64,000 nucleotides of DNA, from the NCBI RefSeq assembly GCF_017948455.1, contig NZ_JAFFSU010000017.1, positions 111,069 through 175,068 on the forward strand, given 5' to 3'. Source of the DNA: Streptomyces sp. GESEQ-4. GTDB lineage: Bacteria; Actinomycetota; Actinomycetes; Streptomycetales; Streptomycetaceae. Shown here piece by piece: positions 50,367-58,736 of this stretch. The first letter of the stretch is position 1. Every line of letters starts with the position of its first letter. The position numbers and the translations under genes were made by a program. The notes beneath the pieces were generated by a model, which made no database searches, was not told the DNA's origin, and was given only the letters and a program-made list of their open reading frames with translations.

Positions 50367-51029
50367 CTAAGCCGACGGAGGCCGGCCGAGCGACAGCATT
50401 TCCAGCTCCGACCGCAGGTTGTAGCGCGCCGTCGCCTCCCACTCCCGCTCCCCGTGCGGCGTGTGGAACAGACGGGGCAGGTCGAGGAGCTGGCGGAGGA
50501 TCGCCGAACGGCCCTCGCGGAAAGCCTCGTTGGGGACGAAGTGGTACTCCTCGCGGACGGCCGCGGTGTAGGCGGCGTACGCAGACGGCGGCGACGCGAG
50601 GATCGCCAGGTCCGCGTCGCACAGCACCTGCCCGTCCCGGTCGTCGCCGGCCGGGGCGTGGGTGACCGTGAGCCGGACCAGCCGGGCGACCTCCGCGGTC
50701 TTCGCCGCGGACAGACCGGCCTCGGGCAGCGCCCGCTCGGCGAGCCGGGCCGACCGCTCCTCGTTCTCGGACCGCTCGGGCAGGTACACCGCGTCGTGGA
50801 ACCACGCGGCCAGACGTACGACGTCCGGGTCCGCCGCGTGCTTCTCCAGCACGTCGATGTGGTCGAGGACCGCGGCGAGGTGCTTCAGCGTGTGATAGCG
50901 GCGCTGGGGTTCCTGCCAGCGGGTGAGCAGATCGTCGGCGTACGGCGCCGGGTCGGGCGAGTCCACCGGGGCGCGGGCCGCTCGCAGGGCGTCGGCGAAG
51001 CGGGCGGCGAGGGCTTCGAGATCGGACAT
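50367..51029 (-). CDS. HD-domain metal-dependent phosphohydrolase
   Basis: A 220-residue protein. RYHTLKHLAAVLDHI gives the first His, AAWFHDAVY the HD pair, and VLCDADLAIL the last Asp, the complete HD metal site. Predicted phosphatase or phosphodiesterase on a small molecule; substrate unknown. ATG 51029 has GGGAGA 9 nt upstream; ATG 51038 is also possible. It is divergent from the MDMPI gene. Confidence 0.88.
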   Translation of the reverse strand: MSDLEALAARFADALRAARAPVDSPDPAPYADDLLTRWQEPQRRYHTLKHLAAVLDHIDVLEKHAADPDVVRLAAWFHDAVYLPERSENEERSARLAERALPEAGLSAAKTAEVARLVRLTVTHAPAGDDRDGQVLCDADLAILASPPSAYAAYTAAVREEYHFVPNEAFREGRSAILRQLLDLPRLFHTPHGEREWEATARYNLRSELEMLSLGRPPSA

Positions 51030-51077
51030 GTACGCCATTCTCCCGTGACGTGGGCCACGCACCCTAGCGTGGGAGAC

Positions 51078-51743
51078 ATGACTTCTGCTGACGTACGTGA
51101 CCCCGAACTGCCCGGACGGCTGCTGATCACCGAGCGCGACACGCTGATTCCGCTGTTGCGGGAGCGACCGGACACGGATTTCGCCAGGCCGGTCGCCGCC
51201 TGCCCCGGCTGGAGCGTCCGGGATGTGCTGGCCCACTGTTCGGCCGCGTTGCTGAGGGTCGTGGAGAGCCGCTTCGAGAACGACGTTTTCTCACCCGAGG
51301 CCAACGACCGGGACATCGCCGAGCGCGCCGACTGGACCAACGCGCGCGTCGTCGACGAGCTGGAGCGCGGAATGACCGACGCCGGGCCCGTGATCGCCGC
51401 GTCGGGCGGCGCCTTCGACGGGATCGCGCTCGGTGAGTGGGTGCACGCCGGGGACGTACGCGAGGCGTGGGGCGAGCCCGGAGCCTACGCCGGGCCCGGA
51501 CTGCCGTACGCGCTCACGCTGCTGGCCGCGGTGACCCGGGAGCGCGGCCATCTGCCGTTGCACGCCGACCTCGACGACGTCGACGAGCCGGTGCGGCTGG
51601 GCGATGTGTCGGGGACGCGGACACCCGCACGGTTCATCGGGGACGCCGCCACGCTCGTACGGCTGTACTCGGGGCGTACGACGGCAGGGGCGTCGTACGA
51701 GCTGGCGGGCGTGAAGGAGACAGAGCTCAACATCTTCGGCTGA
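51078..51743 (+). CDS. maleylpyruvate isomerase family mycothiol-dependent protein
   Basis: A 221-residue protein. ACPGWSVRDVLAHCSAALLRVV is the conserved DinB/MDMPI N-terminal motif with the first metal His, and IALGEWVHAGDVREAWG carries the second His and Asp. The C-terminal small domain (RFIGDAATLVRLYSGR) is typical of the mycothiol-dependent enzymes. The substrate is unknown. TAGCGT sits 7 nt before the ATG. Confidence 0.88.
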   Translation: MTSADVRDPELPGRLLITERDTLIPLLRERPDTDFARPVAACPGWSVRDVLAHCSAALLRVVESRFENDVFSPEANDRDIAERADWTNARVVDELERGMTDAGPVIAASGGAFDGIALGEWVHAGDVREAWGEPGAYAGPGLPYALTLLAAVTRERGHLPLHADLDDVDEPVRLGDVSGTRTPARFIGDAATLVRLYSGRTTAGASYELAGVKETELNIFG

Positions 51744-51782
51744 AGACGATCTTTTCTGGACCCCGTCCTCGCGTAGGCTGGC

Positions 51783-51798
51783 ATTGGACTAGACCTCC
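51783..51798. promoter_or_regulatory. dre-like (DasR) box upstream of cutC
   Basis: ATTGGACTAGACCTCC shares 12 of 16 positions with ACTGGTCTAGACCACT, including CTAGACC. It lies 40 bp before the cutC ATG. Confidence 0.5.
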
Positions 51799-51838
51799 TA
51801 GCCGTCCCGAGCCGCCGAGCAATGAGGAATGGGGTCCC

Positions 51839-52531
51839 ATGAGCAAGCGTGCAGTCCTGGAGGTGATCGCCCTCGACGCCGAGGACGCCCTCGCCGCCCA
51901 GGCCGGAGGCGCGGACCGCCTCGAACTGGTCACCGACATGGCAGCGGACGGCCTCACCCCGCCGACCACGTCCTTCACCGCGATCCGCGCCGCCGTCGAC
52001 ATCGACCTGCGCGTGATGCTGCGACTCGCGGACGGATTCGCGGCGGAGGATGTCGAGCGCTTGGTCGAGGTGGCGCGGGAACTGCGCGGCGCGGGGGCCG
52101 ACCAGTTCGTGCTCGGCTTCCTGGACGGGCACGGGTGCGTCGATCTGGACGCGGTGGAGCGAGTCGTGGCCGAACTGCACGGCTGCCGATGGACCTTCCA
52201 CCGCGCCATCGACCACGCGTCGGACCGCGAAGCCCTACGCAAGCAAGTCGCCGACCTGCCCGGACTCGACACCTACCTCACAGCCGGATCGGCGGACGGC
52301 GTGACCGACGGCCTCTCGACGCTGCTCGCGGAGGCGGGACGGCGCGGGGAGCCGGGGTACGAGCAACAGATCCTGGTGGGCGGGGGCCTACGGCTGGACC
52401 ACGTCCGGCAGCTGCAAGCCGCGGGTGTCGATGCCTTCCATATCGGGGGCGCGGCGAGGCCGAAGGGCTGGACGTCCCCGGTCTCGGCGGAAGCGGTAGG
52501 GAAGTGGCGTCGGCTCTTGGACCAAGGCTGA
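51839..52531 (+). CDS. cutC: CutC family protein
   Basis: A 230-residue TIM-barrel protein. LEVIALDAEDALAAQAGGADRLELVTDMAADGLTP is the CutC signature opening; FVLGFLDGHGCVDLDAVERVV, CRWTFHRAID and ILVGGGLRLDHVRQLQAAGVDAFHIGGAARP complete it. The family was linked to copper tolerance, but its true role is unsettled. A dre-like box upstream hints at co-regulation with GlcNAc use. ATG 51839 with GAGGAAT upstream. An interspersed repeat lies just after the stop. Confidence 0.92.
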   Translation: MSKRAVLEVIALDAEDALAAQAGGADRLELVTDMAADGLTPPTTSFTAIRAAVDIDLRVMLRLADGFAAEDVERLVEVARELRGAGADQFVLGFLDGHGCVDLDAVERVVAELHGCRWTFHRAIDHASDREALRKQVADLPGLDTYLTAGSADGVTDGLSTLLAEAGRRGEPGYEQQILVGGGLRLDHVRQLQAAGVDAFHIGGAARPKGWTSPVSAEAVGKWRRLLDQG

Positions 52532-52543
52532 CTGGAACCCCCT

Positions 52544-52573
52544 AGGGGCGCGGGGAACTGCGCGACCAGCCCC
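52544..52573 (-). repeat. interspersed repeat, copy 5
   Basis: Complement of the core: AGGGGCGCGGGGAACTGCGC followed by GACCAGCCCC. It lies between the convergent ends of cutC and the HelD-type helicase gene. Confidence 0.85.
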
Positions 52574-52609
52574 CACCCACCCGCACTCGCACACAACCTC
52601 AAGAGGCAA

Positions 52610-54649
52610 TCACAACTGAGGCGGCAGGGGCGCCGAATGCGTCACGATCAACCCCGAGACAGCCCGGGTGAGCGCCACATACAACCGCCGCAACCCCGTC
52701 CGCTCATCCGGCTCCCCATCAACCACCGCCTGCGGCTCATCGAGCACCACATAGTCGTACTCAAGCCCCTTCGCGAGAGACGCCGGAACCAACGTCAGCC
52801 GCGTCTCCTGCGTCGTCTCCTCACCGGGATCGAGAAAACCGATCCCCGCCACCGCCAGCGCCTCCGCCAGCGCAGCGATCCGCGCATCGGCAGCAATCAG
52901 CCCCGTAGACCCCTCATTCCGCAGCAACTCCTCACACGCGGCCACCACTTCCCCCGCCTCGGCCACCTCACGCACCTCAAAAAACCCGGGATTCTCCCGC
53001 ACCGAAGCCACCGGCGTCAGCCCCGGCGCAATATGCGGCAGCAGCCGGGACGCATACGTGATCACATCCGTCGGCACACGGAAACCGGCCGTCAGTTCCT
53101 CGACCACGGCGTCCGTCTTCCCCAGGTGGGCCAGCGCCTCGTCCCAACTCCGCGTAGCCCACGGCGTCGTACCCTGCGCCAGATCCCCGAGGACCGTCGC
53201 CGAACCGGTGGTGCACCGCCGGCCGACCGCGCGGTACTGCATGGGCGAGAGATCCTGCGCCTCGTCGAGAACCACATGCCCCAGCGAATGCGTACGCTGC
53301 ACCAGATCCGTCGCCTCGTCGATCAACACCGCGTCCGCGGCGGACCACTTCGCGGCCTTCACCGACCGCACCGGCTTCGCCCACAGGATCCTCTTCTGCT
53401 CGTCCGCGCCAAGAACACCTCCCGCGTGTACGGCGAGAAAGTCCGCGTCCGTCAGCAGCCGCAGCACAAGCTTCGCCGGATCGACCGGCGGCCAGATCGC
53501 CTTCACCGCCGCTTTCACCGCGGCGTTGCGGGCGACGGCGTCCTGCACCCGGTCGTCCGGCGCCTCTCCGGAGCGTTCCATCTGCACCAGCACCGCGTGC
53601 GCGATCCGCTGCGGCAGGGCCTCGCGGGCGGCGCCGTACCGGATGTCGCGGTCGAGCAACTCCTGGACGATGCCTTCGAGTTCGTACGCCGGGACGCGCC
53701 AGCGACGCGAGCCGCGCACGACGACGACCGGCTCGGTCGGCATGGTCACATGGGAGCGGACGGCGCGTCGCAGCACCTCCGCCATCCTCGCGTCCCCCTT
53801 GATCACCGCGGCCGCCGCCTCGTCCGCGCCCCGCACCTCGACGTGCGCCACGAGGTCGTCGACCGTCGCCTGCCGGACCGTCAACTCGCCGAGGGCAGGC
53901 AGCACTTGCTCGATGTAGTGCAGGAAGGACTTGTTCGGCCCGATGACGAGCGTGCCGGTGCGGGCGAGCCGCTCGCGGTGGGCGTACAGGAGATAGGCGA
54001 CCCGGTGCAGACCGACGGCCGTCTTTCCGGTCCCCGGACCTCCCTGCACACACACGGTCCCGCCTAGCCCGCTGCGTACGATCTCGTCCTGCTCCGGCTG
54101 GATCGTCGCCACGATGTCCCGCATCGGGCCGACACGCGGACGCTCGATCTCCTGCTGGAGCAGCTTGCTCGTCCGCGCGGCCTCCGACGGGTCGGAGAGG
54201 TGCTCGTCCTCGTACGCGGTCAGGTCGCCGCCCGTGTATCCGAAGCGGCGGCGCAGCGCGACGTCCATCGGGGCCTTCTTCGAGGCCCGGTAGAAGGGCT
54301 GGGACACCGGCGCACGCCAGTCGATCACCATCGGGTCGCCGTCGTGATCGTGCACATGCCGCCGCCCGATGTAGAAGCGTTCCCCTTCCGCCCCCTCCGC
54401 CTGCTCGGCGCCGACCGCGTGCAGATAGTCGAGCCGTCCGAAGAACAGCGGGGTGTCGCTCAGGTCGGCGAGGGCCTTGATCCGTTCGTCGATCTGACGG
54501 GCGAGGACTTCGGCGTTGACCCAGTTCGCGGTGACGTCGCTGATGTCGAGGGACTCGACGTCCTCGCGCATGGCGCGCAGGGCGGCACGGGAGGAGGCGA
54601 GGTGGGAGCGCTCTCGGGAGAGGGGATCGTCGGACGACGGGGTGGACAA
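52610..54649 (-). CDS. helD: HelD-type superfamily 1 helicase (RNA polymerase-associated)
   Basis: A 679-residue UvrD/Rep-like ATPase with HelD layout. A coiled-coil N-terminus (RERSHLASSRAALRAMREDVESLD) is the arm that enters the polymerase secondary channel in HelD. Walker A is VQGGPGTGKTAVGLHR, Walker B HVVLDEAQDLSPMQ, and motif VI VALTRAVSGLIVTH. FYIGRRHVHDHDGDPMVIDWRAPVSQPFYRA is typical of HelD. It probably removes stalled RNA polymerase from DNA; some actinomycete members protect against rifampicin. No rifamycin-associated palindrome was seen upstream. Confidence 0.9.
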   Translation of the reverse strand: MSTPSSDDPLSRERSHLASSRAALRAMREDVESLDISDVTANWVNAEVLARQIDERIKALADLSDTPLFFGRLDYLHAVGAEQAEGAEGERFYIGRRHVHDHDGDPMVIDWRAPVSQPFYRASKKAPMDVALRRRFGYTGGDLTAYEDEHLSDPSEAARTSKLLQQEIERPRVGPMRDIVATIQPEQDEIVRSGLGGTVCVQGGPGTGKTAVGLHRVAYLLYAHRERLARTGTLVIGPNKSFLHYIEQVLPALGELTVRQATVDDLVAHVEVRGADEAAAAVIKGDARMAEVLRRAVRSHVTMPTEPVVVVRGSRRWRVPAYELEGIVQELLDRDIRYGAAREALPQRIAHAVLVQMERSGEAPDDRVQDAVARNAAVKAAVKAIWPPVDPAKLVLRLLTDADFLAVHAGGVLGADEQKRILWAKPVRSVKAAKWSAADAVLIDEATDLVQRTHSLGHVVLDEAQDLSPMQYRAVGRRCTTGSATVLGDLAQGTTPWATRSWDEALAHLGKTDAVVEELTAGFRVPTDVITYASRLLPHIAPGLTPVASVRENPGFFEVREVAEAGEVVAACEELLRNEGSTGLIAADARIAALAEALAVAGIGFLDPGEETTQETRLTLVPASLAKGLEYDYVVLDEPQAVVDGEPDERTGLRRLYVALTRAVSGLIVTHSAPLPPQL

Positions 54650-54723
54650 GGGGTGCCTCCGTTGGATCCAGACAAGAGCGGAGATTCTAGGCCGCCGATG
54701 GAGCCGGCCGCCAACGGTTTTGT

Positions 54724-54739
54724 CGTCCCCTAGGGGACG
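54724..54739. repeat. perfect 16-bp palindrome between helD and a small gene
   Basis: CGTCCCCTAGGGGACG, followed at 54749 by GCCCTAAGGGC. It lies in the 201-bp divergent gap. It may be an operator or a short hairpin; no regulator is evident. Confidence 0.5.
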
Positions 54740-54850
54740 GCCCCCTCCGCCCTAAGGGCCATGGCTAGCCCCGCAGGTGTACCCACGGACGACACGGGTT
54801 CGCCCCGCAGACCGATGCCCTCCTTATGGCCGGAGAGCCACCATGGATAC

Positions 54851-55033
54851 ATGAGCGCAGCAACCTTCACCCCAGCCCCCGGCCGCGCCTCAGGCGCGAC
54901 CGCAGTCACCTCGACCCACCACCGTCACCGCCTCGGCGAGGCCCTGCGTGCCCTCAAGGTCTACGCGGGCGCCGCCTTCGACGTGATCATCCTCGGCGAG
55001 TACGGCGAGGAAGCCGGCGTCCGCCGCAAGTGA
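54851..55033 (+). CDS. small conserved Streptomyces protein
   Basis: A 60-residue protein (MSAATFTPAPGRAS ... HRHRLGEALRALKVYAGAAFDVIILGEYGEEAGVRRK). The second half is an amphipathic helix. I recall close relatives in many Streptomyces but no function. A three-codon ORF (ATG GAT ACA TGA, 54843-54854) with GGAGAG ahead of it ends on the start codon and could couple translation. Confidence 0.65.
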   Translation: MSAATFTPAPGRASGATAVTSTHHRHRLGEALRALKVYAGAAFDVIILGEYGEEAGVRRK

Positions 55034-55049
55034 CCCCGCCCCGCCCGGC

Positions 55050-56693
55050 TCAGCTCTCCGCGAGCAACTCGTCCGCGTCCACGATCCGGTACGCGTACCC
55101 CTGCTCGGCCAGGAACCGCTGCCGATGCGCGGCGAAGTCCTGGTCGATGGTGTCCCGCGCCACCACCGAGTAGAAGTGGGCCTGGTGCCCGTCCGCCTTC
55201 GGCCGCAGCACCCGCCCCAGCCGCTGCGCCTCCTCCTGCCGCGACCCGAAGGTCCCCGACACCTGGATGGCGACCGTCGCCTCCGGCAGGTCGATCGAGA
55301 AGTTCGCGACCTTCGACACGACCAGCACGCTGATCTCGCCCTCCCGGAAGGCGCCGAAGAGCTTCTCGCGCTGGGCGTTGGAGGTCTCGCCCTTGATGAC
55401 GGGGGCGTTCAGATGCTCGCCCAGTTCGTCGAGCTGGTCGATGTACTGCCCGATGACCAGGATCTGCTGCCCGGCGAACCGCCGTACCAGCGCCTCCGTC
55501 ACCTTCCGCTTGGTGTCGGTCGTCGCGCAGTACCGGTACTTCTCCTCTTGCTCGGCGGTCGCGTACGCCAGCCGCTCGGCGTCGGTGAGATTGACCCGGA
55601 CCTCGACGCAGTCGGCGGGCGCGATATAGCCCTGCGCCTCGATCTCCTTCCAGGGCGCGTCGAACCGCTTGGGCCCGATCAGCGAGAACACGTCCGACTC
55701 ACGGCCGTCCTCCCGCACCAGCGTCGCCGTCAGCCCGAGCCGCCGCCGCGCCTGCAGATCCGCCGTGAACTTGAAGACCGGCGCGGGCAGCAGATGCACC
55801 TCGTCGTAGAGGATCAGCCCCCAGTCGCGGGAGTCGAACAGCTCCAGATGCGGGTAGACGCCCTTCCGCCTGGTCGTCAGCACCTGGTACGTCGCGATGG
55901 TGACCGGCCGGATCTCCTTCTTCGTACCGCTGTACTCGCCGATCTCCTCCTCGGTCAGCGTGGTCCGCTTCACCAGCTCGTGCTTCCACTGCCGGGCCGA
56001 GACGGTGTTGGTGACGAGGATGAGCGTGGTGGACTTCGCCTGGGCCATGGACCCCGCGCCGACCAGCGTCTTCCCGGCACCACACGGCAGTACGACGACC
56101 CCGCTCCCGCCGTGCCAGAAGTTCTCCACGGCCTGCTTCTGGTACGGGCGCAGCGCCCACCCGTCCTCGACAAGATCGATCGCGTGAGCCTCACCGTCGA
56201 CGTATCCGGCGAGGTCCTCGGCCGGCCAGCCCAGCTTCAGCAGCGTCTGCTTGATCTGCCCGCGCTCGGAGGGATGCACGGCCACGGTGTCCGGGTCGAG
56301 CCGGTTGCCGACGAGCGGAGCGATCCGCTTGGAGCGCAGGATCTCCTCAAGGACCGGACGGTCGGTGGTCGTCAGGACCAGCCCGTGCGCCGGGTGCTTG
56401 GACAGCGTCAGCCGCCCGTAGCGGTCCATCGTCTCGGCGACGTCGACCAGCAGCGCGTGCGGCACGGGATAGCGGCTGTACTGCACCAGCGCGTCCACGA
56501 CCTGTTCGGCGTCATGCCCGGCCGCCCGCGCGTTCCACAGCCCGAGCGGCGTCACCCGGTAGGTGTGGATGTGCTCCGGCGCCCGCTCCAGCTCGGCGAA
56601 CGGCGCGATGGCCCGACGGCACTCGTCGGCCAGCTCGTGGTCGACTTCCAGGAGCAGCGTCTTGTCGGACTGGACGATGAGGGGACCGTTCAC
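55050..56693 (-). CDS. DNA repair helicase XPB
   Basis: A 547-residue superfamily 2 helicase. Residues 1-185 are the N-terminal domain; Walker A is PCGAGKTLVGAG, and the DEAH-like box is ILYDEVHLLPA (DEVH). The RED-like motif is seen as LVREDGRESD, and motif VI is QEEAQRLGRVLRPK. Bacterial XPB is a 3'-5' helicase for repair, present in actinobacteria. GTG/ATG start at MNGPLIVQSDKTLLLEVDH, which is conserved. It is convergent with the small 60-residue gene (16-bp gap). Confidence 0.95.
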   Translation of the reverse strand: MNGPLIVQSDKTLLLEVDHELADECRRAIAPFAELERAPEHIHTYRVTPLGLWNARAAGHDAEQVVDALVQYSRYPVPHALLVDVAETMDRYGRLTLSKHPAHGLVLTTTDRPVLEEILRSKRIAPLVGNRLDPDTVAVHPSERGQIKQTLLKLGWPAEDLAGYVDGEAHAIDLVEDGWALRPYQKQAVENFWHGGSGVVVLPCGAGKTLVGAGSMAQAKSTTLILVTNTVSARQWKHELVKRTTLTEEEIGEYSGTKKEIRPVTIATYQVLTTRRKGVYPHLELFDSRDWGLILYDEVHLLPAPVFKFTADLQARRRLGLTATLVREDGRESDVFSLIGPKRFDAPWKEIEAQGYIAPADCVEVRVNLTDAERLAYATAEQEEKYRYCATTDTKRKVTEALVRRFAGQQILVIGQYIDQLDELGEHLNAPVIKGETSNAQREKLFGAFREGEISVLVVSKVANFSIDLPEATVAIQVSGTFGSRQEEAQRLGRVLRPKADGHQAHFYSVVARDTIDQDFAAHRQRFLAEQGYAYRIVDADELLAES

Positions 56694-56857
56694 GCGCGGC
56701 TTCCTTCCCTAAGGCCAGAGGTCGGCCAAACGTCCAGTGTGCCTGATCGTTCCCCGGTCGGGGCCGGAGCGGGTGGTCCGTCGTACAGGATGTCTATTCA
56801 TTCCTGTGAGTGGTGTGGTTTCACCTGTACGGCGGCGAATGCGGAGAATGGCCGACC

Positions 56858-58090
56858 GTGCAGATCCTCACTCGTGATCCGTCCACGCCGTCCACCACGC
56901 TGGGCTATGCCCTGTTCGCCACGCGCTGGCTTCAGGCGCCGCTCTACTTCGGCCTCGTGGCCGCGCAGGGCGTCTATGTCTACAAGTTCTTCAACGAGCT
57001 GTGGACCTTAATCCTCCGGTGCGTCACCGGGCAGGCGAACGAGACGTACGTCATGCTCGCCGTGCTCAAGCTGGTCGACGTCGTCATGATCGCCAATCTG
57101 CTGATCATGGTGATCGTCGGCGGCTACGAGACGTTCGTCTCGCGCATCGGGCTCCAGGGCCACCGCGACCAGCCGGAATGGCTCTCGCACGTCAACTCCA
57201 ACGTGCTGAAGGTCAAGCTGGCGACCGCCATCGTCGGCATCTCCTCCGTCCATCTGCTGCAGATGTTCGTGGATGTGCACCACACCGCACGGCACTCGCT
57301 GCTGTGGGGGACGGTGATCCACATGGCGTTCATCGTCTCGGCGGCGATCCTGGCGTACATGTCGGGGCCGATGGCCGCGCACGCCGAGCGAGCCGGCCGG
57401 CACCGGGACCACCACGAGCACAGGGCGGTCGAACGCCCCGCGCCCGTGCGGGCCGCCGCCCTGATTCCGGGCCAGGCGGGGGCGCCCGGCGTGGAGACGG
57501 GGGCCGAGGAGCGGATCCGGGACGCTGGGTTCCCGGCGCGGAAGCTGCTGGACGAGTACGACGCCGAGCATCCCCGGGTCTTCGACCGGGAGGCGGTGGC
57601 GCGGCTCGGCAAGCTGGACTTCGTCGGGGCCTGCGGGAACGTGGTGTTCGTCGGGCCGCCCGGCACCGGCAAGACGCATCTGGCCGTCGGGCTCGGGGTG
57701 CGTGCCTGTGAGGCCGGGTACCGGGTGCTGTTCGACACGGCCGCCGGATGGGCGGCACGGCTGGCCGGAGCGCAGGCCGCGGGACGGCTCGCGGAGGAAC
57801 TTGCGGAGCTGGATGCCTGTCCCGTGCTGATCGTCGACGAGGTCGGGTACGTGCCGTTCGACGCGGACACGTCCCGGCTCTTCTTCCAGCTGGTGGCGCA
57901 CCGCTACGAGCGGGGGTCGCTGATCGTGACCTGCGACCGCCCGCTCGAGCGCTGGGACGAGGTGTTCGGCGGCCCGGCCGCCCCGGCGATGGTGGACCGG
58001 CTGGCCCACCACGCCGAGATCGTGCGGCTGGACGGGGACAGCTACCGGATGCGCCGGGCTACTTCAGCTTGGACAGGTCGAGGTTGTTGA
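56858..58090 (+). CDS. fusion of YqhA-type membrane protein and IstB-like AAA+ ATPase
   Basis: A 410-residue protein. Residues 15-190 are a YqhA/UPF0114 family membrane domain with about four transmembrane segments (GYALFATRWLQAPLYFGLVAA ... VMLAVLKLVDVVMIANLLIMVIVGGYETFVSRIGLQGH). After a His/Arg-rich linker, residues 215-400 are an IstB/DnaC-like ATPase: FVGPPGTGKTHLAVGLGVRACEAGY, VLIVDEVGYVPF, and GSLIVTCDRPLERWDEVFG. The IstB part lacks its usual first about 60 residues, and no istA transposase gene is near. Codon 51 (57008-57010) is TTA. The last residues (RRATSAWTGRGC) are antisense to the end of the next gene, so the original C-terminus was probably lost. GTG 56858 has GGAGA 9 nt upstream. 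Confidence 0.82.
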   Translation: MQILTRDPSTPSTTLGYALFATRWLQAPLYFGLVAAQGVYVYKFFNELWTLILRCVTGQANETYVMLAVLKLVDVVMIANLLIMVIVGGYETFVSRIGLQGHRDQPEWLSHVNSNVLKVKLATAIVGISSVHLLQMFVDVHHTARHSLLWGTVIHMAFIVSAAILAYMSGPMAAHAERAGRHRDHHEHRAVERPAPVRAAALIPGQAGAPGVETGAEERIRDAGFPARKLLDEYDAEHPRVFDREAVARLGKLDFVGACGNVVFVGPPGTGKTHLAVGLGVRACEAGYRVLFDTAAGWAARLAGAQAAGRLAEELAELDACPVLIVDEVGYVPFDADTSRLFFQLVAHRYERGSLIVTCDRPLERWDEVFGGPAAPAMVDRLAHHAEIVRLDGDSYRMRRATSAWTGRGC

Positions 58091-58289
58091 CCAGCGGTTG
58101 GGCGAAGATGTGCCCGTCGACGTTGAGGAGGGGCTCGCCGCCTGCCCCGGCGGCCGGGAGCGGCAGCGGCAGCGCGGGGGCCGCCGAGGCCTCGGGTGCC
58201 AGCGCGCCGACGAGTGCGGCCGCGGAGACCAGCGCGGCGGCGGACACGGCGACGGCGGCGCGGGCGCGGTGGTTGAGCTTGTCACGCAT
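58059..58289 (-). CDS. small secreted protein (76 aa)
   Basis: Starts MRDKLNHRARAAVAVSAAALVSAAALVGALAPEASAAP, a clear signal peptide with cleavage after ASA. The mature part has about 40 residues: Pro/Leu/Gly-rich and ending LLNVDGHIFAQPLVNNLDLSKLK. No known family was recognised. Its 3' end overlaps the YqhA-IstB gene by 32 bp on the opposite strand. A second tiny secreted protein gene lies just upstream. Confidence 0.7.
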   Translation of the reverse strand: MRDKLNHRARAAVAVSAAALVSAAALVGALAPEASAAPALPLPLPAAGAGGEPLLNVDGHIFAQPLVNNLDLSKLK

Positions 58290-58380
58290 GGGGACGTAGG
58301 GGCCTTTCACGGAGGGGGATCGATCGGGGTGGGCCGGACCCGGGGACACCGGGACCGGCCCGGGGAGTGCGGGGGACGGG

Positions 58381-58509
58381 TCAGATGGCCGGTGTCTCGA
58401 TGATCAGGCCGGCGACGTCGATGCCGATGGCCGCGGCCTGGGTGGCGAAGGCGCCGATCATCACGGCGGTGGCGGACAGGACGGCGGCGACACGACGGGC
58501 TGCGCGCAT
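58381..58509 (-). CDS. tiny secreted peptide (42 aa)
   Basis: The ORF codes for a basic start MRAARRVAAVLSATAVMIGA followed by FATQAAAIGIDVAGLIIETPAI. The first 26-27 residues form a signal peptide (cleavage after AAA), leaving a hydrophobic peptide of about 15 residues. AAAGGAAG-like purines (GAAAGGAAG) lie upstream of ATG 58509. It shares orientation and layout with the 76-residue secreted protein 91 bp downstream. Confidence 0.6.
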   Translation of the reverse strand: MRAARRVAAVLSATAVMIGAFATQAAAIGIDVAGLIIETPAI

Positions 58510-58696
58510 GGGCGTGGACTTCCTTTCACTGCGGATCAGGACATCCGTTGGCTGCCCGGCGCTCCGCTTCGGAATGCGGGGTGACCTGCGGGTTCGCTCA
58601 TGGGTGGGAAGTGTCCGGCGTGGCGTGCATGAACCTGGGCGTACACCCGTCCGAGGGAAGAGCCGCGATCGGCCGTCGTGCGTCTGCGGGTCCGTC

Positions 58697-58726
58697 GTGG
58701 CTGGTCGCGCAGTTCCCCGCGCCCCT
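58697..58726 (+). repeat. interspersed repeat, copy 6
   Basis: GTGGCTGGTCGCGCAGTTCC plus CCGCGCCCCT, preceded by GTCTGCGGGTCCGTC and followed by TTGGGGCGCT. It ends 10 bp before the stop of the helicase-associated gene on the minus strand. Confidence 0.88.
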
Positions 58727-58736
58727 TTGGGGCGCT

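Noticed and set aside
54650..54850. Rifamycin-associated element upstream of helD
   Set aside because: No GGGGCTTGC/GCAAGCCCC palindrome is present; the palindrome at 54724 has a different sequence.
54843..54854. Three-codon leader ORF ending on the start of the 60-residue protein
   Set aside because: Kept only as a remark in that gene entry; too short to call without expression data.
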